Part shown: positions 24,165-35,549 of the stretch, one piece after another
How positions within the stretch are numbered: position 1 is the stretch's first letter
How the letters are laid out: each line of letters opens with the position of its first letter
From: Paramacrobiotus metropolitanus
Lineage: Eukaryota; Tardigrada; Eutardigrada; Parachela; Macrobiotidae
Length of the DNA stretch: 64,000 nucleotides
Direction of reading: 5' to 3'
Assembly: GCF_019649055.1 (NCBI RefSeq)
Contig: NW_026570270.1
Coordinates: 248,001-312,000, forward strand
Program-made: the position numbers and the translations under genes
The notes under the pieces: generated by a model
What the model was told of the DNA's origin: nothing
Databases searched by the model: none
Seen by the model: the letters and a program-made list of their open reading frames with translations, nothing else

Positions 24165-25959
24165 ATGGAGTCAGCCGCTCCGCAAACTACCTCCGCTGCC
24201 ACGGCATTAATCAGTCCCTCGCCGGCGCTGAGTGCCCGCAAGGAGAAACGCCGACAATGGTGGGCTAGCAGTCTGGAGAAGCGGCTGAATCCCGCGGAGA
24301 CCACTGCGGATTCTGTAGGTCCCAGTCCCACGAACGTGACGAACCCTCCAGCCCCAGGTACTTCAGCTCGCACCGTGTTTACCATGCGGAATGAACTATT
24401 CTGTCATTTTTGTCACCAGACATACCTCATTCTGATGACAAGAGAAAAGATCGCGAGAAACGCCGACGCGAGATCATCGACCGACAGCGACAGAAAGAAA
24501 CTGGTAAAATTAAAAACCGACGCAAAATGTAGTTACTTTTCGTAGTGATAATCAGCTAATAGATCTAATCTCAGTAAAGAGGTAAATAAAATACAAAAAT
24601 TTTTAAGGTGATAAATGATTCCCAAAACGCTGTAGACAGTGATAGTGCTTCGCGAAATACACCAACTATTTTTTTTTATTTTCGAGCATATGGATATTAT
24701 GGATGACTGCACCGAATAATTTTGCACTTAATTTTTTAGCTGAGAATGGACAAAACGGCGAGGATGAAGCCTCGCGACGTCGGCAAGATAAAAAGTTTAT
24801 CGTATTTGTTGGACAAATTCCTTTTGATACGAAGGAAGAGGAGGTGAAGCGGAGATTTGAAGAAATCGCTAAACCAGGTACGATCGTTACCGAAATCCTT
24901 TTTTTCCGTTCTATATTTGGTCCTGGGTTAGGTAGACTGTCAGTGGTGTGGTTTAGAAGACTTAAAAACGATAATTCCATTCGTATCTCATTAGATCAGA
25001 AGATTTTGTGTTACTGCAGTACTGTTTTAAATTGTAACTGTATAGAAAATAAGAAGATCTTCAAAAACCGTTTTGTTGACTTTTTTTGTGAACTTTGGGA
25101 TTACTGAATATTTTCTTGTGATCGCAGAAAAAATCAAAAATTTCCGCTGGGCCACCCATCCCACAAGCAAGCGCTTCAAGGGATTCGCCTACGTGGAATT
25201 TTCCAACAAAGGCGCTTACCGGGTTGGTATCGCATTTTTAGTAATTTTTTTAATTTTTTTTGCCAGATTTTTATTGTTGATTCATACATTTAGCGCGCGT
25301 TTGAACTGCACAACACGGTGATCAACGGCCGTCCCATCAACGTGGAGGCGACGAATCCTGGCGGACGCAAAAGTAGATTTCGCAAGGACAAACTGAAGTC
25401 TCTCTCCACCAGCTTCCAGCAGAAAGCCAAAGAGGCGCTGGAGCGCAAAGAACGCGACGCTGCCAAGTGCAGAAAGCCGAAACCACCATTGAATGAATCT
25501 ACTGAAGAAACTAAAGTGACAGCTGAAACAGAAGAAAAATCCACTGCGGTTGATGAGAAAACCCACCCCGATGAAATAAATCAGAAGAAGTCTTCGAAAA
25601 AGAACAGCGAACGAAGAAAGCGTCCTGAGACCGAGGAAGTTGAATCCGGCGGAGCAGAAAAAGCCTCCCCATTTGTGCGGTTACCAAAGAAGCCGAAAAC
25701 TGGTGAAACTCCTGTCGATTTTCAAAATTCTCATCCAGGAAGCAATGAAAAACCACCGGAAGTCAAAAATGAGCCAACTCCGGATTTTAAAAAGGGAAAA
25801 AATGCCCCGAAAAATTTCCCGCCGCGAGGGAGTTTTGGTGCGATGAATCAGCGTCATTCGGAGACGGCGAAAGCGTTCCCGAAGGTTTCAGGTGTTAAGC
25901 CCAGGGAAGCGCATCTCGCGGGGTTGGGCAAGCCGAAAGTGCATATTAAATTTGAATGA
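24165..25959 (+). CDS. Single-RRM nucleolar-type RNA-binding protein (Nop6/RBM34-like)
   Basis: Five exons with consistent phases: 24165-24357, 24420-24503, 24740-24877, 25128-25222 and 25294-25959, giving about 391 residues. The start follows a short leader and is the first ATG in frame (MESAAPQTTSAAT). Residues 65-105 are highly charged. An RRM lies at about 108-188, with RNP2-like FIVFVGQIPFD, RNP1-like KGFAYVEFSN and the typical ending INGRPINVEATNPGGRKS. A lysine- and glutamate-rich tail follows, ending PKVHIKFE. The RRM ending and basic tails resemble Nop6-like ribosome-biogenesis proteins, so a nucleolar role is inferred, not shown. It is head to head with WDR81 (about 300 bp between candidate starts), suggesting a shared promoter. 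Confidence 0.85.
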
Positions 25960-27242
25960 ATGAAATTTGTTTACTTGTGCTGAAAATTGGTTTTGTATTG
26001 ATTTTGACCGCCTTTGTCGTTTGATACCGGACAGCGTGAATTAGAGAACAAACTAAAATGAGAAAAGCTAACCAAATAGTGGACCTAATTAAAGCGCATC
26101 TGCAAGATAAAATTAGTAATTTCACGTAAAATGCATAACCATAATAATCATTGCAAGTAATATTACCAGCACCTGTTTTTCTTTCCTAAATGCTGATGAA
26201 GGGTATTTCAAAAATGCCAAGTTAATCATTTCAGGAACGTGAAGACTTTTAAGAATGTGAACGAATAATTTTAATATTAAGATTTTTTAAAGACCCAGAA
26301 ACATAAATCAAGAGATATCGTCAGGGAAAAGAAAATATCAGTACTCGTAATCATGTACGAGGTACATATCTATATATGATATAATAACGTACAATACATG
26401 CATAAATTTGTAAAACGATACAATTCGCTCATACCTATCGTGAACAGTCCTGCACTATGTATGTACCATATTTCCTAGTTCCTACCTAGTCAATATTTCT
26501 TTTGAATGGTTATAGTTGTATACAATTTGGCACTAAAATTATGACTAACCGTAAGACAGTGTTGTTCGATAATAATACTAAATTTTAGTAGTGATATCGG
26601 ATTACGTATTCTCACAACACAAGAATGACCACCATACGAATTTTTAACCCATATTAATCATAAATTATTTTTGGAGCACAACTGCGTATGGCCAGTACAA
26701 TTTCTGAAATGAATATACAGTACTGCGATGACTACATCCTCTTAATGGAATAGTATAGAATTACAATACGAGGACTAAAACTCCAAAGCAGCCCAGTCAG
26801 TCGTGCATCCAATCGGCATAAGTAATTAAAATGGTCTGGAGCGTGATAACCCTATAATGGGCGGTAATACAACCTTAACAGCGGTGTTAAACGGCCCTCC
26901 AATGACAGCACTGACGCACTAATAATAATGGTACCGGGAAGACCCAGATCAATGCACAACCATTGCACTGTCTTCCCGGAAGAAGTACGTATGTTAAACT
27001 GCGTTATCAGGAGAAACCCTATCCCCTAGCGGTGTGCACACCCAGTAATGAAAATAATGTATACCGGCTCCACTGAAACCGTCTCAGTGCGGCTAAAAAC
27101 AGTGTCTGGCACAATCTGCGAAATTATTCTCCTTCGTTCTTTTGAAATTAACGTTGTTTTTCTTCCGCCACACGGCGTTCGAAAGCTATTGGTGTTTGTT
27201 GTCGCAGAGGTCATTTGTGGCTTTTCTCGCTAATTAAAATTC
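25960..27242. other. AT-rich intergenic region
   Basis: I see no gene here. A small inverted repeat (accgggaagac ... gtcttcccgg) lies at about 26934-26981. The rest is AT-rich with scattered short gtac motifs. Confidence 0.4.
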
Positions 27243-28157
27243 ATGATGAATTTGACCAGCGCCAACACAACCCAGCCCTTCAAAATCACGGATCTAATCG
27301 GGCATTCCGAATTCTTCGCGTTTATGGCTATCTATCTGACCGTATGTTTTGTGGGTAGCATTGGCAACTTTGTCACCACCGTGGCTATTTTGGCCAATCA
27401 GCATATTTGTCGCAGTTGCGGTTTCCTCATTGGTCACTGCATGATTCCCTGTACGATACTCGGCGTAATCAACGCCGTCATTTGTATCCTGGACCACCGG
27501 AAAATCATCCTAGACGAGACGATCACGACCACCCAAGGGGCGCTCATCTCCTGGCTGCAGATGACGGCTTTCGGGGCGTTGTGGTGGATGGAACTGTGCA
27601 TTGCGGTTAATCGCATGGTGGCCATCTGCCTACCGCAAAACTACCGGCAAATCTCTGATAAAACCACCATGACCTTTATGGTGCTGTTTGCTTGGCTTGT
27701 CGGCGGGACGAACGCCATGTTCGGGTGTTTCGGAATCGGTGTACGGTATGTGGTGTCGCCGTTGGGCAACCCCGCGACGAAGCAAGTGGACGAAAGTGGA
27801 GCGTTTTTCAATATTATCCGTTTGTATTTGCCGGCTTCGTTAGCGGCGGGCTGCTACCTGGTGACCTATGTGCAGTTGTTGGCGTTCCGGCGCAAGCGCG
27901 GCGCCGAGGTGAATGATTGGATGGGGTCCAGTGAAAAGGTCAAGCGGATGAAATCTAGGACGCAGCGGCTGCGCACGGCTAATATGGTGTTTGTGGCGTT
28001 CCTATGGAATTCGTTCTGCTCGTTGAGCATTGCAGTATGCTTGGCGTTGCTACCGGACGCTTTCTCCCGGACCCCGATGCTGATTTTGTGGATATCGTTG
28101 CTCATTACTTTTGGATATGTTGCGAATCCGGTAAAGTGCCCGCTGATTAGCACTTGA
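27243..28157 (+). CDS. Intronless rhodopsin-like G protein-coupled receptor
   Basis: A single exon of 304 codons encodes seven hydrophobic segments. TM1 has GSIGN (the conserved Asn), and TM3 ends ELCIAVNRMVAICLP, a variant of the DRY motif with Asn for Asp. TM5 contains LYLPASLAAGCYLVTY, and a basic third loop (KVKRMKSRTQRLR) precedes TM6. TM7 ends GYVANPVKCPL, in place of NPxxY. One N-glycosylation site (NTT, near residue 8) lies in the short amino end. Such single-exon, motif-drifted receptors are typical of lineage-expanded invertebrate chemo- or peptide receptors; the ligand is unknown. The carboxy tail after TM7 is very short. An AATAAA lies at 28213-28218, about 55 bases after the stop. 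A broken paralogue is at 42890-43640. Confidence 0.8.
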   Translation: MMNLTSANTTQPFKITDLIGHSEFFAFMAIYLTVCFVGSIGNFVTTVAILANQHICRSCGFLIGHCMIPCTILGVINAVICILDHRKIILDETITTTQGALISWLQMTAFGALWWMELCIAVNRMVAICLPQNYRQISDKTTMTFMVLFAWLVGGTNAMFGCFGIGVRYVVSPLGNPATKQVDESGAFFNIIRLYLPASLAAGCYLVTYVQLLAFRRKRGAEVNDWMGSSEKVKRMKSRTQRLRTANMVFVAFLWNSFCSLSIAVCLALLPDAFSRTPMLILWISLLITFGYVANPVKCPLIST

Positions 28158-28339
28158 ATGTTAACGATATATACGATATACTGTAACCTTTTAAAAAGAC
28201 TCGCCTGCGTGTAATAAAGCGCTTCTCTTTATACAAGCTTTTATACCAGCGTGACTGTCGATAACAAGTATAATAATCTTATATTTTAAATTTATATAGT
28301 ATATACGGATACCACGTCCTAATTCTAACACAAGACTTT

Positions 28340-28490
28340 CGCTTTACGTAGGTTATATTCTGCGTAATGAACGACGATTATAAAATCGCCATAACCAGGC
28401 AAGCGAAATCCGGAATGTGCTTGGCACTTACATACAGAACGAGAAGCCGATCACGTCTTTCCGATACCGGTCATCATGGATCAGGAACTG
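28340..28490 (+). repeat. Copy 1 of a three-copy module with a conserved short frame
   Basis: From about 28367 the plus strand reads MNDDYKIAITRQAKSG. Matching segments occur at 43221 (MNDAYETAITRQTKVG) and 43838 (MNYQYKTAIIRQIESG). The copies also share flanking bases (accggtcatcatggatcaggaactg here, accgaccaacatggatccagaactg at 43325). It follows the receptor gene here and is intermingled with the broken receptor there, so it probably duplicated with it. Confidence 0.55.
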
Positions 28491-31199
28491 TTTACAACTG
28501 ATTGTCCTGCGCGTGTTTTGAGTGTGATATACGCTTCGTAATAATCTCTCTTTATTCCAATCGTGCTTTCCAATAATCCATCTTGGACACGGAAATGTAG
28601 TATGATTAAACCTGTTGTCAATAAGTGGCAACAGAGTTTCGATTAAAAACTGTTTTGCGTCAAATACTGGAAATGATATATTCCGGTTTTTGTCTTACGA
28701 TTGCTAACTATTTCGCGAGTATTAGCCGAAGATGCTCCATCTAATTAGAGTATTAAACACCGATAGTGATGATTCGAGGCTTCTTTGAACGCATTCCAGC
28801 CTACAATTTCCCGTTGCAGCCCACAAGTCAGCAAGTATGGAACTCGACTTTATAATGAGTAATGACATCGATTTTCCTGCTTGACAAGCCACTTGGCCAT
28901 TGTATTATTAAGTAAAATACTGATATATAGAGTACTGGCTGATAATCTGTGGGTACGAAAGATGCGATCAGACCAGATTTACCATAAAACATTAGGTGAG
29001 TACCATGTACCCATCAGGCGAGAGGGTCAATCCGAGCGGCAGACATGGACCATGGTTAGCCGGAAATTGGCACACCTGAAGTTAACCTTATGTAAGTCGG
29101 AACTGAAGCCAGTACATTTTCCTGGTAATGTCGGTTAATGGCGTCAGCGAAAGCGTTAAATGGCTTCAACAACCTGCGTCGAATGTAAGGCAAAGAATAA
29201 TTATCTTTTCTTGGAAAGCAATAACGATGTCGAACGTACTGTCGATACACGACCGATTCCTTGGATGAAAAGCGAAATATGTACTCTGTACAAGCAGCTG
29301 CATGCGAACGAATGTTTTAATGTCGCCAAAGAAGTACAATCGACATAAATTTCGGCAGTACTTGGCTTAACTAACCAGTAATTTCCAACATTGCTTTTTC
29401 TCAAAAATAGACAATTTCTTTTATTCTCAGCATGCTTTAGCAAACTTGAGATTTCTTAACGTTGAGTTTTCGTAACTAAAGACGAAATTACACAAAATAA
29501 ATTCGCAGCTATAAAACCCCGCACGTCTCATGCCATGAGACTCATGGCCAGTGAGTACACGAAGTACTAAAGGTCAAAGCGACGAAATCAATTAAATACA
29601 ACCACTGCTAACGGACCACAAATTTTTTCTTTCTCCGACTTGATTGGTAACACTAATTCTCTGACATCTTTGACATCTACATTTCCAACATCTCCTGTGT
29701 AAAAGGTCGCATAAGCAATCTCTGGCAGTCTTGCAAACGGCCGCCATAGTCATCAGTTTGATGCAGCGCAGTTGTGGGTTTCTTGTGGCCAGCGAAATAC
29801 TTCATGTGGCTCGCCCCTCTGTCTGTGTATCATCATTGTGCAATAATAAGCGCAAACAAAGTATAGTACTGTATCACGAAGACAAATTTCCAGTTTTACC
29901 ATAAACGGAAAAGGCCATTCCATCCGCAATACATGATTGTTATTATGCAAGACCGGAAATTCCGAAGTTACGGCGTCAGTCCAAAGGTCACATGCGCAAA
30001 AGCAAATGGCGGACATATTTGTAATTAAACATAAGTAAACACGCCTGAAAGGAGCAGTAATTGCAGTAACTGCAGTTGCGAATCAGCATTTCTTGGTAAT
30101 GCCCAAGTAATGCTGTCAACAGAGACAGTGATTGCCTACAAATTACCGTCGCCTTAAATGAGACCAAATTTACCTTTCCCTGGAAAACTGTTAACGATGT
30201 CGAACAGCGTCGTCTTTGCTGTTCGTATCCCGTGAAAGTCAGTCGAAATATGAGAAGGAACCAAAGGAAATTAGTTAGCGTGCGTGTCGCCCAAACACTG
30301 AGACCGCGGAGACCCACCGATAGTGTTCCCGCGTGATATAAAATATTTAATTATATAAACCTGACGTATGTCTAATACATACTCGTTATCGACAGTAATG
30401 TTAAGTGTGGTACGAGGGAGAATGTTTCGTTGTAAGCTGGGGCGTGATTACCTTATTGTTAGTAGAAGCTGAAAACCTGAAATCTGAAAAGTTGTGGCTG
30501 GAGTCATTTACAATACTATGGCGCGCTACACCACTGCGAATATGGCCATCACTGTGTCGCACTACTAGCCCAAATTAAATCACTGATTTCAAAAGCGTAT
30601 TTACACGATTTTTATAAATACTTTCGGATTTCTCCTTATTTTAAGCTTCTCGAACAATTCACGCCACCGGTGCCCACTGCCCGCCATGTACGATACTAAA
30701 ACCTTGTGAATGCCGTTTTTGTTTTATTTTTAGTCAAAATTTCGTTGATTCTATTAGCTGATCTTGCATAACTGTGATTACTAAGTTGTGGTACTGCTAA
30801 TACATTTTTTATATCATTATGCCGGAGAATCCGCCACAGAACGGCAGCAGTTATCAGCGGCTTTCGTAATCCGTTACTGTACGAAGCCTGTGTACTGCTC
30901 AATTACCGCCTGTTCACCGTCCCTGGAACGGGCTTGGACGATATGATTATGTGATTTTCAAGTTGGTATCCGCGAACGTGGACTGCCACTCATTTGCGCG
31001 TCGACAAACCTTCCGTGCCTTCAAGCTGTGATGGCACTGCTTTGGTGGCATATCCTTACTATGGAAGGAACCGGTATTTTCGTGTTTCTCTGTTTTTCAC
31101 GTCGACGTGTACACGAATCGCACAACACATGGAAACAATACAAATCTAGAGCAAATTAAACTGGTTTCCGAAAGCTAGTTAGTAAGCGGCTTTAGTACG
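28491..31199. other. Gene-poor region with two copies of an unknown decayed repeat
   Basis: Segments at about 29060-29300 and 29900-30310 are related to each other and to 40790-41170. Shared marks are a gacgtc/ggcgtc-like block, an aacgatgtcgaacagcgtcg-like block and tttgctgttcgtatcccgtg. The minus strand of the second copy reads LTFTGYEQQRRRCSTSLTVF, which is partly kept in the others, so a decayed gene family is possible. Other small frames (for example at 30696-30902) show no domain. Confidence 0.45.
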
Positions 31200-31318
31200 C
31201 TCAGTCTTGACCATCGCTCAGTCTTGACCATCGCCCAGTCTTGACCATCGCACAGTCTTGACCATCGCCCAGTCTTGACCATCGCCCAGTCTTGACCATC
31301 GCTCAGTCTTGACCATCG
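31200..31318. repeat. 17-bp tandem repeat, seven copies
   Basis: Seven near-identical units of cagtcttgaccatcgcc lie about 190 bp before the first LINE reading frame. They may be the 5' end or promoter region of the LINE, or an independent minisatellite. Confidence 0.9.
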
Positions 31319-31510
31319 CTCGCACCGTGCTGCACGCTTTCGGTTAGACTGACTAAACTGAGTTAACTCCACCATTTGCTTGTGTGATTACCAAATATTC
31401 GGCGTTTCCGACGGAAATTTGCCAGTATTCCACCCGATCACCCTTGCTCTCCGACTGACCATCAGACCGAATTTCAAACCCTTCTTGTTTTTTTGTATGC
31501 GTTCAATTTT

Positions 31511-34500
31511 TGTGTGAAAATGGCTTCCGCTTCTATCCGTATTGTGAATTACAATATCGAAAGTGTTGATGATTTACATAATTTACTATCCGGTATTATT
31601 GCTAATGACCAACTCTCACCCAGTATCGATCAGATATGCCAGGAAAATTGTTCCCGTCCCAAGATCATCGCGCCAGACTGGGAATCGCTCCCTGCTGAAA
31701 TAGCTGTCAGGTTTGAAAATTTCATTGGTGATATTACTTCTCGGCTTAAAAGCGCTGAATTACTGGGTCACATTTCTGCAGATACTGTTATTGAATTATT
31801 AACTTGGTCTTTAGCCAATTATTTTATTAAAATTCTTAAATGTAAAACTGCTTCGAAATCGACTTTGTTTGATAAAATTATGAAGCGATCCGTTCCCCGT
31901 GAATTAATTGATGAAAAATTTAAAATTGCCGGTCGCATCACTAAAATCATTCGTAAACGTAGGCGACTGCAGGCGCGTGGTTTTCAACTGCCTGAAGAGG
32001 ATGCGTTTGCGTTGCAGCATCTCCGTGTCTTGAACAAAAGGTTGAGCAATCGGATCTCTGAACTGAAAAAGTGTCAGAAATGGAGACTAATGAAAAGTTT
32101 TTCTTAAAAATTGGTATGCATTCATTAAAGAAAAATTTTCAAAAACCGGTGACGCTAATTCTAACTGTCTCAGCAAGGCCGATGTTGAATCCCATTTCGA
32201 GAAAACGTACAACCCGGATGCCTGTGAGCCGCTGAATTTGTCTTGGCTTAATGAATGAATTAAAATCTCCTGAAATTTTCGTGTCTTTTAACGACTCTCC
32301 GATTTTGGGCAGGGAAATTAATCGTGCACTGAAGAAAAAATCAGGGCGTACTGGATCGGGGCTTGATGGACTGGGATATGGTGTTTTCAAAAATTTTCCT
32401 ATACTGCACAATTTTTTAGCAGCGATGTATAATAAAATTATCTCCACCGCTACTCCGCCAGTTTCTTGGAAAGTTGGTCGCACTATTCTTTTGTACAAAG
32501 CCGGTGACGCTGGCGATTGCTCTAACTATCGGCCAATTACCCTAACCAGCTGTTGCGCAAAAATTTTGCATACAGTTATCTCGAACCGTATCCTTTCTTT
32601 TGTTCAAAAAAATAATATTATTGATGTCTCGGTGCAGAAAGGTTTCATCGAATGCATGAACGGCTGTGGGCAGCATTCGATGAAACTGCAACATATCATC
32701 GAAAAACAGCGTAAGCTTAAGCATGCTTTGCATGTAGCATGGCTTGATATTGCGAATGCTTACGGTTCAGTGAGACACGAGCTGTTAAAAGATGTTCTCT
32801 CCCGCTATAAAATCAGCGCGTCTTACATCAATTATATTCTGGCCTATTATGACGGCTTAACTGTTAAGGTGCAAAATAACGATTTTACCACTAATCCCAT
32901 CCCCTTTAAAGTTGGCCTGTTTCAAGGTGATTCAATGAGCTGTATCCTGTTTCTTCTGTGTTTTAATCCGGTACTGGAGTATTTGAAGCTGAAAAACAAT
33001 GTCGGCATTGAAATCGATAACGAGAAAGTGGTCGCCCTTGCTTTTGCCGATGATCTGACTTTAATAACAAACAATAAACGTTCTATGGATAAGCTCTTGC
33101 GTGAAGTTAACGTTCGAATGGCAAAGATGGGCCTTTTTTTAAAAGTTTCGAAATGCAGGTCTTTTTCTTTAATAAGAGGTATCGCTTCTGATACTGAATT
33201 TTTTGTTAACGGAGTTGCTGTGCCTAATATAAAATCGGAACCAATGAAATTTCTTGGTTCGTATGTCTTTTCAAATAACCAGCGTCCCAACGCTCATAAA
33301 AGTATCAATAATTGTTTAATGGATTTGCTTCTAAAAACTGACCAGCTGTCTCTTCGTGATGAATTTAAATTGTGGATTTACAATAACTATATTGTTCAGT
33401 CAATCCGTTTCCTTTTAACTGTACACGATCTGAATCCGGCAGCTATTGATAAGTTGCAAACATTGAGCAACAAGTTTTTGCGTAAGTGGCTTCGCCTCCC
33501 TCAGTGCGCTAACACTGATTCCTTGTTTCTACTGCAGGGTGCTAATTTCAAATCTATCAAAACCATCTATTACCAAGCTAGAGGTGGTCTTATTGTTGAT
33601 TGTCTAATCTCTAGTACTGACCCAGTAGTTCAGTGTGCCGCCGAGGAGGCGATACAATCGCCGTGTAACCCCATGCACCAGTTTGCCCCCGTTATTCAGG
33701 CTGAGGCTGATAGCGCCCGTGCTGCTATTGTGGCAGGCGATGGCAGCACCGCTGCCTGTAACAAAGCTCGTGCCACTGCCAAAGACAATGTGTCTTCCCA
33801 TGTTCACTCCATCATCACACTGGAGCGAGAACAACACGTGGCCAGTCTTGTACAACAAGGTGCATGGCTGCGTGTTGCTAATGAGGAAGACGCCGACAGT
33901 TACTGGTCTTCCCTGAAATTCGACCTACCACGGAGCACATGTTCTTTTCTCACCCGAGCTCGACTAAATGTCGCTCCATCTTTTACCAATCTCCACAAAT
34001 GGGGCAAACTGGTAACTCCTAATTGTCCATTATGCGATAATGCTGCTGGCACACTTGGTCATATACTTAATGGTTGTCCAGTTTCATTACAGTCTGCGCG
34101 CTTTACATGGAGGCACAACAGTGTCGTCAAAGCACTGGCTGACGGATTAACTGCTGCAATCAAGGACACCGACAAGAACACCGAAGTCCTGTGTGATCTA
34201 GCGCCTGATTCCTATTCTTCGCATGTTGACACTATTCCTTCTGACATTCTTACAACTAACGTTTTCCCTGATATTACTGTAATTAATAGGTCACTGAAAC
34301 GTATCGATATTGTTGAAATAACAGTACCTTTTGAATCGGTAGAAAGTTTTCGCAACGCTGAGTCTAGGAAAAGTACGCGATACGCCAGTCTGCAGAACGA
34401 TCTTGCAGGACTAGGTTGGACTGTAAAGCAACATCATATTGCTGTGGGATCTTTGGGAATGATTCCCAAAAGTACCAGTCATAGTTTGACCTGCTTGTTG

Positions 34501-34650
34501 AAGCAAATATCTGGTTGTAATTCTAACACTTCCTCCTTAATTTGTAAGAAAATGGCTAAAATTGCTCTTTGTTGTAGTTATGCTGTCTTCAATAAGCGCT
34601 CGGATAAACTGTGGCTTCCACCTGGCCCAACTAAACTTTTCAGTGTCTAA
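31511..34650 (+). mobile_element. RLE-type non-LTR retrotransposon (R2/NeSL-like LINE)
   Basis: A long frame (32251-34650, 799 codons) holds a reverse transcriptase: YRPITLTSCCAKILHTVISNRI, WLDIANAYGSVRH, FQGDSMSCILF and the catalytic AFADDLTLI. It is followed by a thumb region, a CPLCDNAAGTLGHILNGC zinc knuckle, and a restriction-like endonuclease signature (FPDITVINRSLKRIDIVE, then KSTRYASL). That order is diagnostic of RLE LINEs such as R2, NeSL and Utopia. An upstream frame (31511-32107) encodes 198 residues without a recognised zinc finger. A segment in a third frame (about 32112-32255) joins them, so the copy has two apparent frame changes and was probably one protein of about 1,040 residues. 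Target site and 3' end are not clear. The conserved core suggests a fairly young copy. Confidence 0.9.
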
Positions 34651-35549
34651 CTGGCGCTTATTACGTAATATAATTATTAAAAAGTCATAACTTTTGAAAA
34701 TTTCGGTTTTTTCCAAAACTTTACTGAAGGCATATTTTTAATATTGAATGAAAGTCTGACGGGTAAATCTGAAAATTTCAACGTTTTTATAACTTTCCAA
34801 CAAATTTCCACGTTTTGGTTTCTGATTCCCAATATCAATTCTCTCATAGCTGCACTATAGGCGTTGCGAAAGCTAAGCTATATCCACTGACTGTCGAGTC
34901 TGATGCGAGTTTAACACTCACTATGATCTCAATTTCGCCGGCTAGCTCTCTCTGCGCCGTATCTCTCTCGTCCTCACGCTGACTCGTTTCAAGCTCATAC
35001 TTCACTTTTCCTTCTCCCATCAAGTGCGCACAGTTTTTGCGGTCAGCAATCGCAATCCACCGAAAGCGACGTGCCTGCCCTTCGCCAAGCGAGTGCATGA
35101 GTATACATGTTTAATAATTATGTTCGTTTTTTTATGCGGTTGGTGTGTTGCATTGTAGCTTGCCATACATCCTGCATAATTTGTATTGTGATCGTCCTTT
35201 CCTTACTCTTAACCACTATAATCTCTGCTTTAATTATTTTTTTTCTAGGAAAATACCAAAAAAAAAGATTCATGTGTAAAGTAGAGGAGAGCAAGCGGTC
35301 TTTTACCTTATTGCAGTTTCCGTTGCACAAGTTTTGTTTACAAAACTTTTCAAAAAAGAATAGGTTATGCGTGCCTTTTCCCCTAATTTGTAATAGGGGT
35401 TTTTTGCCGCATAACAGCAAATGGAACTCAATAAAGGTTGTTATATATGTAATTAAGCTAGTTTAGTATTCTAGCTGTTGCAGCCCATTAAGCTAGTTTT
35501 AGTCTGAGCAAATTAAGCTAGTTTTAGCATCTTACTTTGTATCGATCAA
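34651..35549. other. LINE 3' flank and upstream of kinase copy 1
   Basis: The first 200 bases are AT-rich and probably LINE 3' UTR. Bases 34844-35098 carry a charged 84-codon minus-strand frame with no recognised domain. Three short repeats of taagctagttt lie at about 35455-35525, just before the kinase start. Confidence 0.4.

Noticed and set aside
31200-31318. CRISPR-like array
   Set aside because: The units are contiguous 17-bp tandem repeats without spacers, in an animal genome.
35107-35466. 119-codon hydrophobic plus-strand frame
   Set aside because: T-rich sequence before the kinase copy, with no homologous frame upstream of kinase copy 2.
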